Shown: one piece after another, positions 19,011 through 29,040 of the stretch
Layout of the letters: every line of letters begins with the position of its first letter
Position numbering within the stretch: position 1 is the stretch's first letter
Origin: an uncultured Pelagibacteraceae bacterium
Lineage (GTDB): Bacteria > Pseudomonadota > Alphaproteobacteria > Pelagibacterales > AG-422-B15
Length of the DNA stretch: 44,008 bases
Direction: 5' to 3'
NCBI GenBank assembly: GCA_902533965.1
Contig: CACANZ010000005.1
Coordinates: forward strand, 1 to 44,008
Notes under the pieces: generated by a model
Seen by the model: the letters and a program-made list of their open reading frames with translations, nothing else
What the model was told of the DNA's origin: nothing
The model's database searches: none
Program-made: the position numbers and the translations under genes

Positions 19011-20097
19011 ATGGAAAATGATTTTTCAAATTTGTTAGCTAAAGCAACTAAAAAACTTGATTTTGTACGGAGTCATCTTTGACTTAGAAAACTTACAAAA
19101 GCAATTACTTGAATTAAAAGCTCTAAGTGAAGAAGAAAATTTTTGGTCAGATAATGAAAAGGCCAAAAGAGTAATGGTCGAAATAAGCGAATTGGACCAA
19201 TGCATCAAACTAATTTCTGATTTTGAAAATAAAATATCCGAAGTTACAGATTTTTTTAATATTGCAAATGACGAAAATGATCAATTGATGATCAGTGAAT
19301 GTAACGAAACACTAAAAGAGCTTTTAAGCGACCTTGAGAAGTCTGAGTTTCAAATGCAATTTAACGGTGAAGCTGATTCTAATAGTTGTTATTTGGAAAT
19401 ACATGCTGGAGCTGGGGGAACTGAAAGTCAAGATTGGGCACAAATGTTGCAAAGAATGTACATGCGCTGGTCAGAAAGAAAAAAATTTAAATTTAAAGTA
19501 GTGTATGAGTCATTTGGTGAAGAGGCAGGTATCAAATCATGTACAGTTTTAGTAGAGGGCAAATATGCATTTGGCTATTTAAAAAGAGAGTCTGGTATCC
19601 ATCGATTGGTAAGAATTTCTCCATTTGACTCAAATTCAAGAAGGCACACGAGTTTTTCATCAGTATGGATATCGCCATATGTTGATGAAAAGATAGAAAT
19701 TAATCTTCAGGAAAAAGATATGAGAATAGATACTTTCAGAGCCTCTGGTGCTGGAGGTCAACATGTGAATACGACTGATAGTGCAATAAGAATAACACAT
19801 ATTCCAACAGGCATTGTTGTTCAATGTCAAAATGAACGATCTCAACATAAAAATAAGGCAACAGCTATCAATCTTTTAAAATCAAAATTATATGAAATGG
19901 AAATGCAAAAAATTGAGTCTGAAAAAAAAGCTTCTGAGGATAAAAAATCTGATATTGGCTGGGGTAATCAGATAAGGTCTTACGTTTTGCATCCATATAG
20001 GATGGTGAAGGACTTAAGAAGTGATTACGAAGACAGTGATCCAGATGCAGTCTTGGACGGGGATATTGATAAATTGATCTTTTCGAATATTAAATAA
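19011..20097 (+). CDS. prfB: peptide chain release factor 2, with programmed +1 frameshift
   Basis: The gene starts at ATG 19011 and reads 23 codons (begins MENDFSNLLAKATKKLDFVR) to an in-frame TGA at 19080-19082. A +1 shift at CTT-TGA-C joins it to the main frame from GAC at 19081, giving about 361 residues, the normal RF2 length. RF2 recognises UAA and UGA stop codons: the SPF tripeptide (RISPFDSN) and the GGQ motif (SGAGGQHVN) are both present. The frameshift is the well-known autoregulation: low RF2 means slow termination at the UGA and more shifting. It is co-transcribed with the PBP gene upstream and the AsmA-like gene 3 bases downstream. Confidence 0.97.
19068..19083 (+). promoter_or_regulatory. 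prfB +1 programmed frameshift site
   Basis: The sequence CGGAGTCATCTTTGAC contains the slippery CTT TGA C heptamer at 19077-19083. A Shine-Dalgarno-like GGAG lies upstream (19069-19072), as in the E. coli site, where AGGGGG stimulates the shift. Here the internal Shine-Dalgarno is shorter than in E. coli. The downstream frame restores the RF2 protein exactly, so this is recoding and not a sequencing error. Confidence 0.93.
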
Positions 20098-20100
20098 AGT

Positions 20101-22644
20101 ATGAGTAAGAATAAAAAAATATCAATTTATATAACTATATCTATATCAGCATTGATCTTTCTACTTATTTCATTTGTTTCGATCAAAGCGTCATTTGGAG
20201 GATTAAATTTTAATATCTTTGGAGAAAGAATATCAGATGAACTGAAACTAAATTATTCTTTTGATACAGATATGGAAAATATTGTTCTCAAAAGATCTAA
20301 TGAAAAAGGGTTTTATTTAGAAATAGAAAAATTAAAAATTGTTGACGCAAATGGATTGGTATTAGAGACAAGTTTAATTAGTTGGGACTTCGATTTATTT
20401 AATCTAATTACATTTTCAATAGATGAAAAAAATAAAATTTCATCTAAAAAAATAAAGATATCTTATGATGATTTTCAAATATTCATCGATGATTTTAATG
20501 TGGAATTTGATGAGCTTGATAGAATAATTGTTTCTTGTGAAAAAATAGACCTTAAATCAAAGCATTATGCTCTTAATTTTGAGTCATTCGATAATAATAT
20601 ATTAATTCACACAAATTCTCTTTTTGAACTTTTAGAATCTAAGAGTTTAATGTCAGCAAATCTGTCAATTAATGAAGAATATTTTCAAACAAATTTTGAG
20701 TTTATTCCAGCTAATCAGCAAATAAATATTTTAAAGTTCAGTGGAGATCATTTTTACATGAATGAAACAAGTATTATAGAATACAACACTAAGTACAAAA
20801 ATATAAAAACTAAACTTGATATTAATTCAAAAAAAGACTCATTAATAAATATTCTTAACCTAAATAATGAAAGTCAATTATATTCATTTATAAATAGTTT
20901 TAAGAGCTGGCAATCTATTTTACTTGAGACAAATTTTAATTATGAGGATAGAAATATAATAAATTCTGCGATCAGAAATTTATATCTTAATATATCTGGA
21001 ATCTATGAATTAAATACATTAATGCCTAATGATAAATTTTATCAAAACTTCGGTGATGTGACAAAATATGATTTAGATTTTTATAATGATAAAGAAAAAT
21101 ATGTAATTGATATAAACCATTTTAAAAATGATCAATTAGTTCTAAAAAAAGGAAGTTTTTTTAAATTTAATTACGACTTAGACGATGCAAATGTCAATTT
21201 AGTAACGAGAATTAATAAAGATGCTGCAATAAACTATTTACAAAATACTATTCTATCACGAGAGACTAGGACTGATCGTGTAAGCAGTTTTCTTCAACAA
21301 AATTTAAATGAGAACAATGATATAACACTTAATTTCAATATTGATCCAACTTCAGACAGTATAATTAAATCTCTAAAAAGTTTATATGTGGCATCTTCTG
21401 GAGAATTAAAAACAAATTTTATTTTTGATGATAATGAGAATCCTAATTTTATTTTAGGTCCTGTAAATTACTATATTGAAATTAAAAATTTAGAAACTCC
21501 AAACCCCTTATTTAAGGGACTAATTAATTTAACAGATACAACAGCCTTTATAAGGCAAATTAATTTAAAAAAAAATAATAAGACAAGTTTGAAAATTCAA
21601 TTTGAAGGCGATACGAATACACTCAATGATAGTTTAATAACATTTGACTCGCTCGATAGTGAAATTGATTTTAATGGTAAAATAAAAATAACTAAAACTA
21701 ATCATATTTTTTTAGAAGATTTTTCAATTAATAATAATTCAAATGTTAAGTTAAATCTCTCAGGAGATTTATCAGAGCGTATTTTAAATTTAAATATTAG
21801 AGGTGATATTATTGATCTGTCTGCAAATAAAGTTGAAACGAAGAAAAAAGAAAGAGATTATTATTTAAAGAGGGAAAATTATTCGATAAATACTGATGAA
21901 GTAATTTTTGCTGGAGCAGTAAGAGTAAATGATTTTAAGGCAGGAATTGAGAAACAAGGCTCAACTTTATCTGTAAATAGCCGCGCGTCTTTTATGGGGC
22001 ACGATCTAAATTATTCAAGGGAAAAAAACGATAACATTGATGTAAATATTATTGATTCAAGCGATATAACATATTTTGTTAACAATAACCACCCAGCAAA
22101 AAAACTGCTAAGTGATGGAGAATTCAAAATGACCTCAATAAGAGATTTAAACACGCAAGCAGCTGACGTAAAAATTAATTTAAATGACTTTGTGTTAATA
22201 AATACACCGGCTTCTCTCAAATTGTTGTCCCTACCTTCAATCTCAGGTCTAGTTAGCATTGCTGAAGGTGAAGAGGGAATTCGCTTTGGGTATGGAGAAA
22301 TTAGTTATGTAGAAACAGATAATAAATTTAATGAAATTGAAGCTTTTGCTGTTAGCGATAGCTTGGGTCTTATTATGGATGGAAATATTGATAGAAAAGA
22401 AAAGATTATTGATATGAAGGGAGAAATAAGTCCAATGCATCTTGTGAACGCAATTATTCAAAAATTACCTATTTTAGGACCAATAATTGTAGGAGGTGAG
22501 GGAGAAGGAATGTTTTCGATAGATTTTTTAATGACAGGATCTTCTGATGATCCCGAAGTAGAGTCTAATCCTTTAACTATAATTAAGCCTAGAATAATAG
22601 AAAGAGCAATAGAAGCTATTGCAAGTGGTTCAACTATCCAATAG
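20101..22644 (+). CDS. AsmA-like / DUF3971-type large envelope protein
   Basis: 847 residues. One N-terminal membrane anchor (about residues 8-30, IYITISISALIFLLISFVSI) precedes a long, Asn/Asp-rich beta-strand region. The C-terminal part has the AsmA/YhdP-like pattern: GLIMDGNIDRKEKIIDMKGE, then PILGPIIVGGEGEGMFSIDF followed by MTGSSDDPEV, and a closing helix. Proteins of this group are thought to span the periplasm and move phospholipids to the outer membrane. That role is by family analogy. The start is 3 bases after the prfB stop, and the end overlaps tyrS by 11 bases (convergent). Confidence 0.8.
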   Translation: MSKNKKISIYITISISALIFLLISFVSIKASFGGLNFNIFGERISDELKLNYSFDTDMENIVLKRSNEKGFYLEIEKLKIVDANGLVLETSLISWDFDLFNLITFSIDEKNKISSKKIKISYDDFQIFIDDFNVEFDELDRIIVSCEKIDLKSKHYALNFESFDNNILIHTNSLFELLESKSLMSANLSINEEYFQTNFEFIPANQQINILKFSGDHFYMNETSIIEYNTKYKNIKTKLDINSKKDSLINILNLNNESQLYSFINSFKSWQSILLETNFNYEDRNIINSAIRNLYLNISGIYELNTLMPNDKFYQNFGDVTKYDLDFYNDKEKYVIDINHFKNDQLVLKKGSFFKFNYDLDDANVNLVTRINKDAAINYLQNTILSRETRTDRVSSFLQQNLNENNDITLNFNIDPTSDSIIKSLKSLYVASSGELKTNFIFDDNENPNFILGPVNYYIEIKNLETPNPLFKGLINLTDTTAFIRQINLKKNNKTSLKIQFEGDTNTLNDSLITFDSLDSEIDFNGKIKITKTNHIFLEDFSINNNSNVKLNLSGDLSERILNLNIRGDIIDLSANKVETKKKERDYYLKRENYSINTDEVIFAGAVRVNDFKAGIEKQGSTLSVNSRASFMGHDLNYSREKNDNIDVNIIDSSDITYFVNNNHPAKKLLSDGEFKMTSIRDLNTQAADVKINLNDFVLINTPASLKLLSLPSISGLVSIAEGEEGIRFGYGEISYVETDNKFNEIEAFAVSDSLGLIMDGNIDRKEKIIDMKGEISPMHLVNAIIQKLPILGPIIVGGEGEGMFSIDFLMTGSSDDPEVESNPLTIIKPRIIERAIEAIASGSTIQ

Positions 22645-23869
22645 TCACTTTAAAATGTTTTTTCTTGCCAACACTTATTACATTTTCAAACTGTGTAATT
22701 TGATCATAGTCTAACAACTTAAGCTCGTTTTCTACTATTTTACCGTTTAATTTTACACCTTTCCCACGTATCAATTTCCTACTTTCAGATTTTGAGCTAG
22801 CGTATTTCATTTGGACAATAAGATCTGATAGTAGCACACCGTTTTGAATATCTTTATTGCTTAAACTAAGTGTAGGCATATCTTCAGACAATCTTTTATT
22901 TTCGAATATAAGTTTTGCTGCTTGCTCAGCTTTTCTTGAACTTTCAATTCCATGAAGCATAGCAGTTACCTCATTTGCAAGTATTATTTTTAAATCATTT
23001 ATATTTTTTGATGAGTTTTGTTCATAGTCATCAATTTGTTCTTTGCTTAAATCTGTGAAAAGTTTCATGAAACGAATTACATCTCGGTCATCTATATTTC
23101 TCCAAAACTGCCAATAATCGTAGGCTGATAAAAGGTCATCATTAAGCCATATTGCTCCATCAGCTGTCTTACCCATTTTATCACCATTAGAATTAGTGAG
23201 AAGAGGAGTTGTGAGTCCGTAAACCTCTTTGCCATTTACTCTTCTTATAAGCTCCACACCATTTATAATATTCCCCCATTGATCAGAGCCTCCAATCTGT
23301 AAGGTGCACGAATTTCGATTATTAAGCTCATAGAAATCATAAGCTTGAAATATCATATAATTAAACTCTACAAAACTGAGAGACTGTTCTCTTTCAAGAC
23401 GTATTTTTACACTATCAAATGTTAGCATTTTATTTATTGTAAAATGTTTCCCAAAATCTCTTAAAAAATCTACATAACTAAGTTTATCTAACCAATCTGC
23501 ATTATTCACTATCAACGCCTTATTCTTTTCATTCTTAAACGACAAATATTTGTCAAAAACAGTTTTAAGATTATTAGCATTATTTTTTATTTCATCTTCA
23601 GTAAGCATTTTTCTAGTTTCATCTTTTCCTGAAGGATCACCAATGCGGGTAGTTCCTGTGCCAATTAATATTATTGGAGTATGGCCGTGCCTTTGAAATA
23701 GGCGCATTACCATTATCTGTATCAAGCTGCCTATATGCAATGATTTAGCCGTACAATCGAAGCCTATGTAAAATGTAATATTTTCAGATTTTAATTTTTT
23801 ATTGAGAGACTCCTCATCAGTGCATTGATTTAAGAAACCGCGGTATTTGAGTTCTTCAATAAGTGTCAT
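22634..23869 (-). CDS. tyrS: tyrosyl-tRNA synthetase
   Basis: 411 residues, normal for bacterial TyrRS. The Rossmann domain has YIGFDCTAKSLHIGSLIQI, where HIGS is the HIGH-motif variant, and QIGGSDQWGNI, which binds tyrosine. The second class I signature is GDKMGKT in place of KMSKS. The C-terminal S4-like RNA-binding domain is present (SESRKLIRGKGVKLNGKIV). It attaches Tyr to tRNA-Tyr. It is transcribed alone and diverges from anmK across 50 bases. Confidence 0.97.
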   Translation of the reverse strand: MTLIEELKYRGFLNQCTDEESLNKKLKSENITFYIGFDCTAKSLHIGSLIQIMVMRLFQRHGHTPIILIGTGTTRIGDPSGKDETRKMLTEDEIKNNANNLKTVFDKYLSFKNEKNKALIVNNADWLDKLSYVDFLRDFGKHFTINKMLTFDSVKIRLEREQSLSFVEFNYMIFQAYDFYELNNRNSCTLQIGGSDQWGNIINGVELIRRVNGKEVYGLTTPLLTNSNGDKMGKTADGAIWLNDDLLSAYDYWQFWRNIDDRDVIRFMKLFTDLSKEQIDDYEQNSSKNINDLKIILANEVTAMLHGIESSRKAEQAAKLIFENKRLSEDMPTLSLSNKDIQNGVLLSDLIVQMKYASSKSESRKLIRGKGVKLNGKIVENELKLLDYDQITQFENVISVGKKKHFKVTIG

Positions 23870-23919
23870 TTTCTATATTCAGTAATGTATAAATTATTTA
23901 GACTAATTATACAAAATAT

Positions 23920-25017
23920 ATGAGCAACAATAAACTTCACGCAATTGGCATTATGAGCGGCACTTCGCTAGATGGAATTGATATTTCATACGTTAGTTCT
24001 GATGGAAAAAGCATATTTACACATAATTGCTCATCTTTATTTAAGTTTAGGGAATCAACAAGAAAGTCTCTTCATACTCTTGTGAACAACTTTAAAAAAA
24101 ATAAAAATAGCATATCAAATATAATCGATTGTGAAAATTTAGTTAGTGAAGATTATGTAAATGCCATAAGAAAATTTATAAAATCTAAAAATATCAAAAA
24201 AGTTGATCTTATCGCGTTACATGGTCAAACTATTTTTCACTCATCTAAAAATAAATCATCGATTCAATTGTGCAATAGTTCTTATATTGCAGAGAAAACC
24301 AACAGTCTTATTGTAACTGATTTTAGGCAAAAGGATCTTTTAAATGGTGGAGAGGGAGCACCATTAGTACCAATATTTCATAAGCTTTTAATCAATAAAC
24401 TAAAACTTAAAAAGCCTTGTTCTTTTATTAACATTGGAGGCATATCTAATATTTCCATATTGGATAATAGAGGTAAGTTAATAGCATATGATATTGGACC
24501 AGGAATGTGCTTATTAGATCAATACGTACATTTCAAAAAGAAGCAACCATATGATAATAATGGAGCATATTCTTCTCGAGGCAAAATCAATAAAAGTATT
24601 TTAAGACAACTTCTTAATGACAATTTTTTTAAAAAAAGCCCTCCTAAATCTTTAGACCGAAATTATTTCTCATTTAACTCAGTATTAAAAATAAACTTTT
24701 ATGATGCATGTGCTACTTTATCTGCATTTACTGCTTACGCGATAATTAATAATTTAAAAAAAATAGATAATAAAAAAATCATTCTTTCTGGTGGAGGAGT
24801 GAAAAATAAATTTATTTTAAAATTAATAAAAGAAAATTTAGGGAATAGAGTTATCTCAATTGATGAAATTTATGGTGATGCAAAATTTATAGAGTCCCAG
24901 GCTTTTGCTTATTTGGGTATAAGAAGAGTTAAGAATCTGCCTATATCATTTCCAGGAACTACAGGTGTTAAAAGTCCAATAACTGGAGGCAAACTGACTA
25001 AATTACCTATATTTTGA
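23920..25017 (+). CDS. anmK: anhydro-N-acetylmuramic acid kinase
   Basis: 365 residues, normal for AnmK, which converts 1,6-anhydroMurNAc from recycled peptidoglycan to MurNAc-6-phosphate. The ATP-binding start is GIMSGTSLDGID. Further motifs are ALHGQTIFH, FRQKDLLNGGEGAPLVP, INIGGISNIS, the DIGPGMCLLD segment and LSGGGVKN. No Shine-Dalgarno site is seen before the ATG. The 3' end overlaps the converging hydrolase gene by 15 bases. Having anmK suggests the cell recovers its own wall fragments. Confidence 0.96.
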   Translation: MSNNKLHAIGIMSGTSLDGIDISYVSSDGKSIFTHNCSSLFKFRESTRKSLHTLVNNFKKNKNSISNIIDCENLVSEDYVNAIRKFIKSKNIKKVDLIALHGQTIFHSSKNKSSIQLCNSSYIAEKTNSLIVTDFRQKDLLNGGEGAPLVPIFHKLLINKLKLKKPCSFINIGGISNISILDNRGKLIAYDIGPGMCLLDQYVHFKKKQPYDNNGAYSSRGKINKSILRQLLNDNFFKKSPPKSLDRNYFSFNSVLKINFYDACATLSAFTAYAIINNLKKIDNKKIILSGGGVKNKFILKLIKENLGNRVISIDEIYGDAKFIESQAFAYLGIRRVKNLPISFPGTTGVKSPITGGKLTKLPIF

Positions 25018-25665
25018 ATTAAGCTCTCTTTCAATATAACTTCGTACTGTTTTTTCAAGCTTATCTGTTTCATTGTCATAGAAATGATTTGCTCCTGTTA
25101 TTTCTTCATAATCTACTGTTATATTTTTTTGAGATTTGAGTTTTTCTGCAAGCCGTGTAGTTTCTTCATGAGGCACTAAGTCATCTTTTTTACCTTGGAC
25201 TATTAAACCTGAAGCTGGGCATGGAGCTAAAAAATTAAAATCATATAGATTAGGTTGAGGTGAAATACTTATAAATCTTGTTATTTCGGGCCTTCTCATC
25301 AATAGTTGCATGCAGAGTAGAGCGCCAAAAGAAAAACCAGCAACCCAACATTGATTTGTATTTGGATTTTGTCTTTGTATCCAATCAAGACCAGCTGCAG
25401 CATCAGCAAGTTCGCCCAATCCATTATCAAACTTGCCCTCACTTTTGCCAACGCCTCTTAAATTAAAGCGAAAAATTGAAAATCCAAGAGAGTCAAAAAT
25501 AGAGAATAATTCCATTACGATAGGGTTATTCATTGTACCGCCATAGAGTGGATGGGGGTGTATTAGTAGTGCAATTGGAGGGTTTAAAGACTGACCTTTT
25601 TTGTACTTTCCAACTAATTTACCGTCAGGCCCTGTAAAAACTATTTCTTTTACTTGATTATTCAT
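25003..25665 (-). CDS. alpha/beta hydrolase
   Basis: 220 residues. The fold is recognised by LIHPHPLYGGTMNNPIV, FNLRGVGKSEGKFDNG, the nucleophile elbow GFSFGA with the Ser, an Asp candidate in GKKDDLVPHE, and the terminal His in GANHFYD. The HPHPxxGG motif is typical of a widespread group of small bacterial hydrolases annotated as alpha/beta hydrolases of unknown substrate. There is no signal peptide, so it is probably cytosolic. It stands between anmK (convergent) and the cysE-suf promoter (divergent). Confidence 0.88.
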   Translation of the reverse strand: MNNQVKEIVFTGPDGKLVGKYKKGQSLNPPIALLIHPHPLYGGTMNNPIVMELFSIFDSLGFSIFRFNLRGVGKSEGKFDNGLGELADAAAGLDWIQRQNPNTNQCWVAGFSFGALLCMQLLMRRPEITRFISISPQPNLYDFNFLAPCPASGLIVQGKKDDLVPHEETTRLAEKLKSQKNITVDYEEITGANHFYDNETDKLEKTVRSYIERELNSKYR

Positions 25666-25678
25666 ATTTGAGTATTAG

Positions 25679-25703
25679 ATAGTTGACTAAATTAGTAGGT
25701 TAT
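25679..25703 (+). promoter_or_regulatory. type 1 IscR-like operator before cysE-iscR-suf
   Basis: The 25-base site starts ATAGTTGACTA, continues with AAT and ends TAGTAGGTTAT. It fits the type 1 IscR consensus ATASYYGACTRwwwYAGTCRRSTAT at all but two positions by my count (the C of AGTC and the S before the final TAT). A -35-like TTGACT lies inside it at 25683-25688, and a -10-like TATATT follows at 25704-25709, so the bound regulator would block the promoter. An IscR-family gene is the second gene of the operon it controls. This predicts Fe-S-dependent autoregulation. Confidence 0.7.
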
Positions 25704-25766
25704 TATATTTAACCACTGAGACGGTATACTAAATTTATTATTTGAAATTCAAGGTTTTTTTTTAAA

Positions 25767-26447
25767 ATGAGTAAAATCATTGATTTAATTGACTCTTATA
25801 TTGATAGAGACCCAGCTGCTAAAGGCAGAATTGAGACATTAGTCACTTCACCTGGCCTGCATTCTATTGGTATATATAAATTATCAAATTTTTTGTGGTC
25901 AATAAGACTGACAATCTTAGCGAGGTTATTGTCTTACATTGGTAGAATATTAACAGGTATTGAGATTCATCCAGCGGCTAAAATTGGCGAACGTTTTTTT
26001 ATTGATCATGGGATGGGAGTTGTAATTGGTGAAACAGCTGAGATTGGCAATGATGTAACTATTTATCACGGAGTAACTCTTGGAGGAGTTTCTCCAAGTG
26101 AAGATAGTGCAAGTCAGAAAGATAAGAAAAGACACCCAACACTTGAAAATAAAGTAATAATTGGATCTGGAGCACAAATTCTTGGTCCGATTACAATTGG
26201 TGCCAATTCAAAAGTTGGCTCTAATTCAGTAGTTACAAAAGACGTTGAGTCGAACAAAAGTGTAATTGGAAATCCAGCACGATATACAATTGTGCCAAAT
26301 TCCTCTGGGGTAAAAAAGTTTAGAGCTTATGGTCTCAGTAAGGGAGATGACAGCAGGGCCACAGTAGTTGAAAAACTAGAAAAAGATAATTCTGATTTAA
26401 GAAATAGAATTGAAAAGCTTGAAAAATTGATTGAGGAAATTAAATGA
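25767..26447 (+). CDS. cysE: serine O-acetyltransferase
   Basis: 226 residues, the short form without the full N-terminal SATase domain. It makes O-acetylserine from serine and acetyl-CoA, the step before cysteine synthase. The left-handed beta-helix is clear: [75 protein letters not shown]. An unusual feature is a charged C-terminal coiled-coil ([20 protein letters not shown]). It overlaps the iscR-type gene by 4 bases (ATGA). It leads the suf operon, linking cysteine supply to the cysteine desulfurase SufS. Confidence 0.94.
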   Translation: MSKIIDLIDSYIDRDPAAKGRIETLVTSPGLHSIGIYKLSNFLWSIRLTILARLLSYIGRILTGIEIHPAAKIGERFFIDHGMGVVIGETAEIGNDVTIYHGVTLGGVSPSEDSASQKDKKRHPTLENKVIIGSGAQILGPITIGANSKVGSNSVVTKDVESNKSVIGNPARYTIVPNSSGVKKFRAYGLSKGDDSRATVVEKLEKDNSDLRNRIEKLEKLIEEIK

Positions 26448-26866
26448 AGATAACTTCGCGTGGTAGATACGCCGTGTTGGCAATGGTTGATCTTGCAAAG
26501 TTTGGATCGCAAAAACCATGCAGCTTGTCACATGTTTCAGTTAGGCAAAATATATCTTTGCCATATTTGGAACAGATATTTAACGATCTTAAGAAGGCCG
26601 AATTGGTTAAAAGTCAGAAAGGACCAGGTGGAGGATATATTTTAAATAAACAAACAGAAGAAATTAAAATTTTGGACATATTTAACGCAATTGATGAAAA
26701 AATAAAAACTACTGGGTGCGGCAATAATCCTAATGCTTTTTGTTCAGGGACTAACAAAAAGTGTTTAACTCATAATTTTTGGGAAAATCTTGAGGGAGTT
26801 ATCGGTAATTATTTGAGCACGGTGCATCTCAGTGACTTAGTAGAAGAACAAAATTTGGTAAAATAA
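26444..26866 (+). CDS. iscR: Rrf2-family Fe-S regulator (IscR-like)
   Basis: 140 residues. The winged-helix DNA-binding domain matches IscR ([47 protein letters not shown]). The cluster-binding loop has C92, C100, C107 and H110, i.e. C-x7-C-x6-C-x2-H. E. coli IscR has C-x5-C-x5-C-x2-H, so the ligand types are conserved but the spacing is wider. It should bind a [2Fe-2S] cluster and repress its own operon when clusters are sufficient. The IscR-like operator 741 bases or so upstream of sufB, before cysE, supports this. RirA is the other alphaproteobacterial Rrf2 option, less likely given the His ligand. Confidence 0.88.
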   Translation: MKITSRGRYAVLAMVDLAKFGSQKPCSLSHVSVRQNISLPYLEQIFNDLKKAELVKSQKGPGGGYILNKQTEEIKILDIFNAIDEKIKTTGCGNNPNAFCSGTNKKCLTHNFWENLEGVIGNYLSTVHLSDLVEEQNLVK

Positions 26867-26867
26867 C

Positions 26868-28310
26868 ATGAATAAAATAAGCAAAGATAATTTTACACAG
26901 GAAAGGTACAAATATGGATTTGTTACTGAAATTGAAAGTGAAAAAATTCCAAAAGGGTTAAATGAAGATGTTATCAAGTTGATTTCAAAGAAAAAAAATG
27001 AACCAGAATGGATGTTGGAGTGGAGGCTATCTGCATTCAAACGACTGGAAAATATGTCAGTTCCCAAATGGGCTAAGGCAGAGATCGATGAAATTGATTT
27101 TCAGGATTTATATTACTACTCTTCACCTAAAGATTTTAAAGAAAAGCCAAAATCCCTAGATGAAGTTGATCCTAAATTATTGGAAACATATGAAAAACTA
27201 GGCATACCGTTAAAGGAGCAAAAAGTTTTAGCTGGTGTTGCAGTAGACGCAGTCTTTGACAGTGTATCAGTTGCTACAACATTTAAGGAGAAACTAAACG
27301 AAATAGGTGTCATTTTTTGTCCTATTTCAGAAGCTATTCAAAAACACCCTGAGCTTGTAAAAAAATATATTGGGTCTGTTATCCCTATAACTGACCACTT
27401 CTACGCAACTTTAAATTCAGCTGTATTTAGTGATGGCTCATTTGTATACATTCCAAAAGGTGTTAAATGCCCAATGGAGCTATCTACATACTTTAGAATT
27501 AATGCATCTGAAACGGGTCAATTTGAGAGAACGCTTATAATTGCAGATGAGGGAAGTTATGTTAGTTATCTTGAAGGCTGTACGGCTCCAATGAGAGATG
27601 AAAATCAATTGCATGCAGCTAATGTTGAATTGATTGCACTTGATGATGCTGAAATAAAATATTCAACAGTTCAGAACTGGTATCCTGGAGATGAAAATGG
27701 AAAAGGGGGAATATATAATTTTGTAACCAAGCGGGGTTTATGTAAGGGAAAAAATTCAAAAATTTCTTGGACTCAAATTGAGACGGGTTCTGCTATAACA
27801 TGGAAATACCCAAGTTGTATTTTAAGAGGAGATAATTCGACCGGTGAATTTTACTCTGTAGCTATTACCAATAATTATCAGCAAGCTGATACTGGTACAA
27901 AAATGATTCACTTAGGGAAAAATACAAAAAGTAAAATCATTTCTAAAGGAATTTCTGCAGGAAAGTCATCTAATACTTATAGAGGGCTTGTTAGCTTTCA
28001 TAAAAAAGCTGAAAATGCGAAAAATATTACTCAGTGTGACTCATTATTGGTTGGCAGTGAGTGTAAAGCCAATACTATTCCTTTAACCGAAAATAGCTCT
28101 AATTCTTCATCAATAGAACATGAGGCAACAACATCAAAGATAAGTGATGAACAATTGTTTTATTGTATGCAAAGAGGTTTAGATGCTGAAGAAGCACAAA
28201 GCTTAATTGTAAATGGGTTTTGTAAAGAAGTTCTGCAAAAACTTCCAATGGAGTTTGCTGTCGAGGCTCAAAAACTTGTAAGTATAAGTTTGGAAGGAAG
28301 TGTTGGATAG
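26868..28310 (+). CDS. sufB: Fe-S cluster assembly scaffold SufB
   Basis: 480 residues, normal for SufB, the central scaffold of the SufBC2D complex on which clusters are built. Recognisable segments are [90 protein letters not shown] and the C-terminal [20 protein letters not shown] followed by RG. Cysteines include that of CDSLL, in the core used for sulfur transfer. One base separates its ATG from the stop of the iscR-like gene. Confidence 0.97.
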   Translation: MNKISKDNFTQERYKYGFVTEIESEKIPKGLNEDVIKLISKKKNEPEWMLEWRLSAFKRLENMSVPKWAKAEIDEIDFQDLYYYSSPKDFKEKPKSLDEVDPKLLETYEKLGIPLKEQKVLAGVAVDAVFDSVSVATTFKEKLNEIGVIFCPISEAIQKHPELVKKYIGSVIPITDHFYATLNSAVFSDGSFVYIPKGVKCPMELSTYFRINASETGQFERTLIIADEGSYVSYLEGCTAPMRDENQLHAANVELIALDDAEIKYSTVQNWYPGDENGKGGIYNFVTKRGLCKGKNSKISWTQIETGSAITWKYPSCILRGDNSTGEFYSVAITNNYQQADTGTKMIHLGKNTKSKIISKGISAGKSSNTYRGLVSFHKKAENAKNITQCDSLLVGSECKANTIPLTENSSNSSSIEHEATTSKISDEQLFYCMQRGLDAEEAQSLIVNGFCKEVLQKLPMEFAVEAQKLVSISLEGSVG

Positions 28311-28311
28311 T

Positions 28312-29040
28312 ATGTTAGAGATTAAAAATTTAAATGTCACTGTTGAAGAAAAAAAAATTTTAAAAAATTTAAATTTAAAGATTGGAAAGGGTGAAGTACA
28401 TGCCATAATGGGTCCTAATGGCTCAGGTAAAAGCACTATAGCTCACACTCTAGCTGGTAAACCAAACTATAATGTTGAGTCAGGTGAAGTTAATCTTAAT
28501 GGGGAAGATTTACTTTCAAAAGATCCTTTTGAGAGATCTCTAAATGGTCTTTTCCTTGCTTTTCAATACCCAATAGAACTTCCTGGAGTAACGAATGCTT
28601 CTTATCTTAAGCAGATTGTTAATGCACATCGAAAGTCAAGAAAAGAAACACCAATTGATGCTGGAGAATTTCTAAAGATTCTAAAAGAAAAATCAAAACT
28701 CCTGGATATACCAATGGACATGCACAGTCGTTTTGTAAATGCTGGCTTTTCTGGAGGTGAGAAGAAGAAAAATGAGGTCCTTCAAATGGATCTGCTTAAT
28801 CCAAGTTTAATCATTATGGATGAAACAGACTCAGGTCTAGATGTTGATGCATTAAAAACTACTGCGGAGGCAATTAATAAATTAAGAAATGATGAAAGAT
28901 CATTTATTATTATAACTCATTACTTAAGACTATTAGAATATATTGAGCCTGATTACGTCCATGTATTTCAAAATGGCTCAGTTATAGAAACGGGCGATAA
29001 GTCATTAGCTTCAAGAATAGATCAAGAGGGATACAGTTAA
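28312..29040 (+). CDS. sufC: Fe-S assembly ATPase SufC
   Basis: 242 residues from the start MLEIKNLNVTVEEKKIL at 28312, one base after the sufB stop; an ATG at 28300 would add four residues and overlap sufB. This is the ABC-type ATPase of the SufBCD complex. Motifs: Walker A GPNGSGKST, Q-loop FQYPIELPGV, the SufC-type signature GFSGGEKKKNEVLQM, Walker B LIIMDETDSGLD, and the H-loop in IITHYLRLL. ATP hydrolysis drives the conformational change needed for cluster assembly. It is coupled to sufD through TAATG. Confidence 0.97.
   Translation: MLEIKNLNVTVEEKKILKNLNLKIGKGEVHAIMGPNGSGKSTIAHTLAGKPNYNVESGEVNLNGEDLLSKDPFERSLNGLFLAFQYPIELPGVTNASYLKQIVNAHRKSRKETPIDAGEFLKILKEKSKLLDIPMDMHSRFVNAGFSGGEKKKNEVLQMDLLNPSLIIMDETDSGLDVDALKTTAEAINKLRNDERSFIIITHYLRLLEYIEPDYVHVFQNGSVIETGDKSLASRIDQEGYS

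Noticed and set aside
19057..19080. Independent TTG start for RF2 at 19057
   Set aside because: The upstream ATG frame, the CTT TGA C site and the match of the first 23 residues to RF2 show a programmed frameshift instead.
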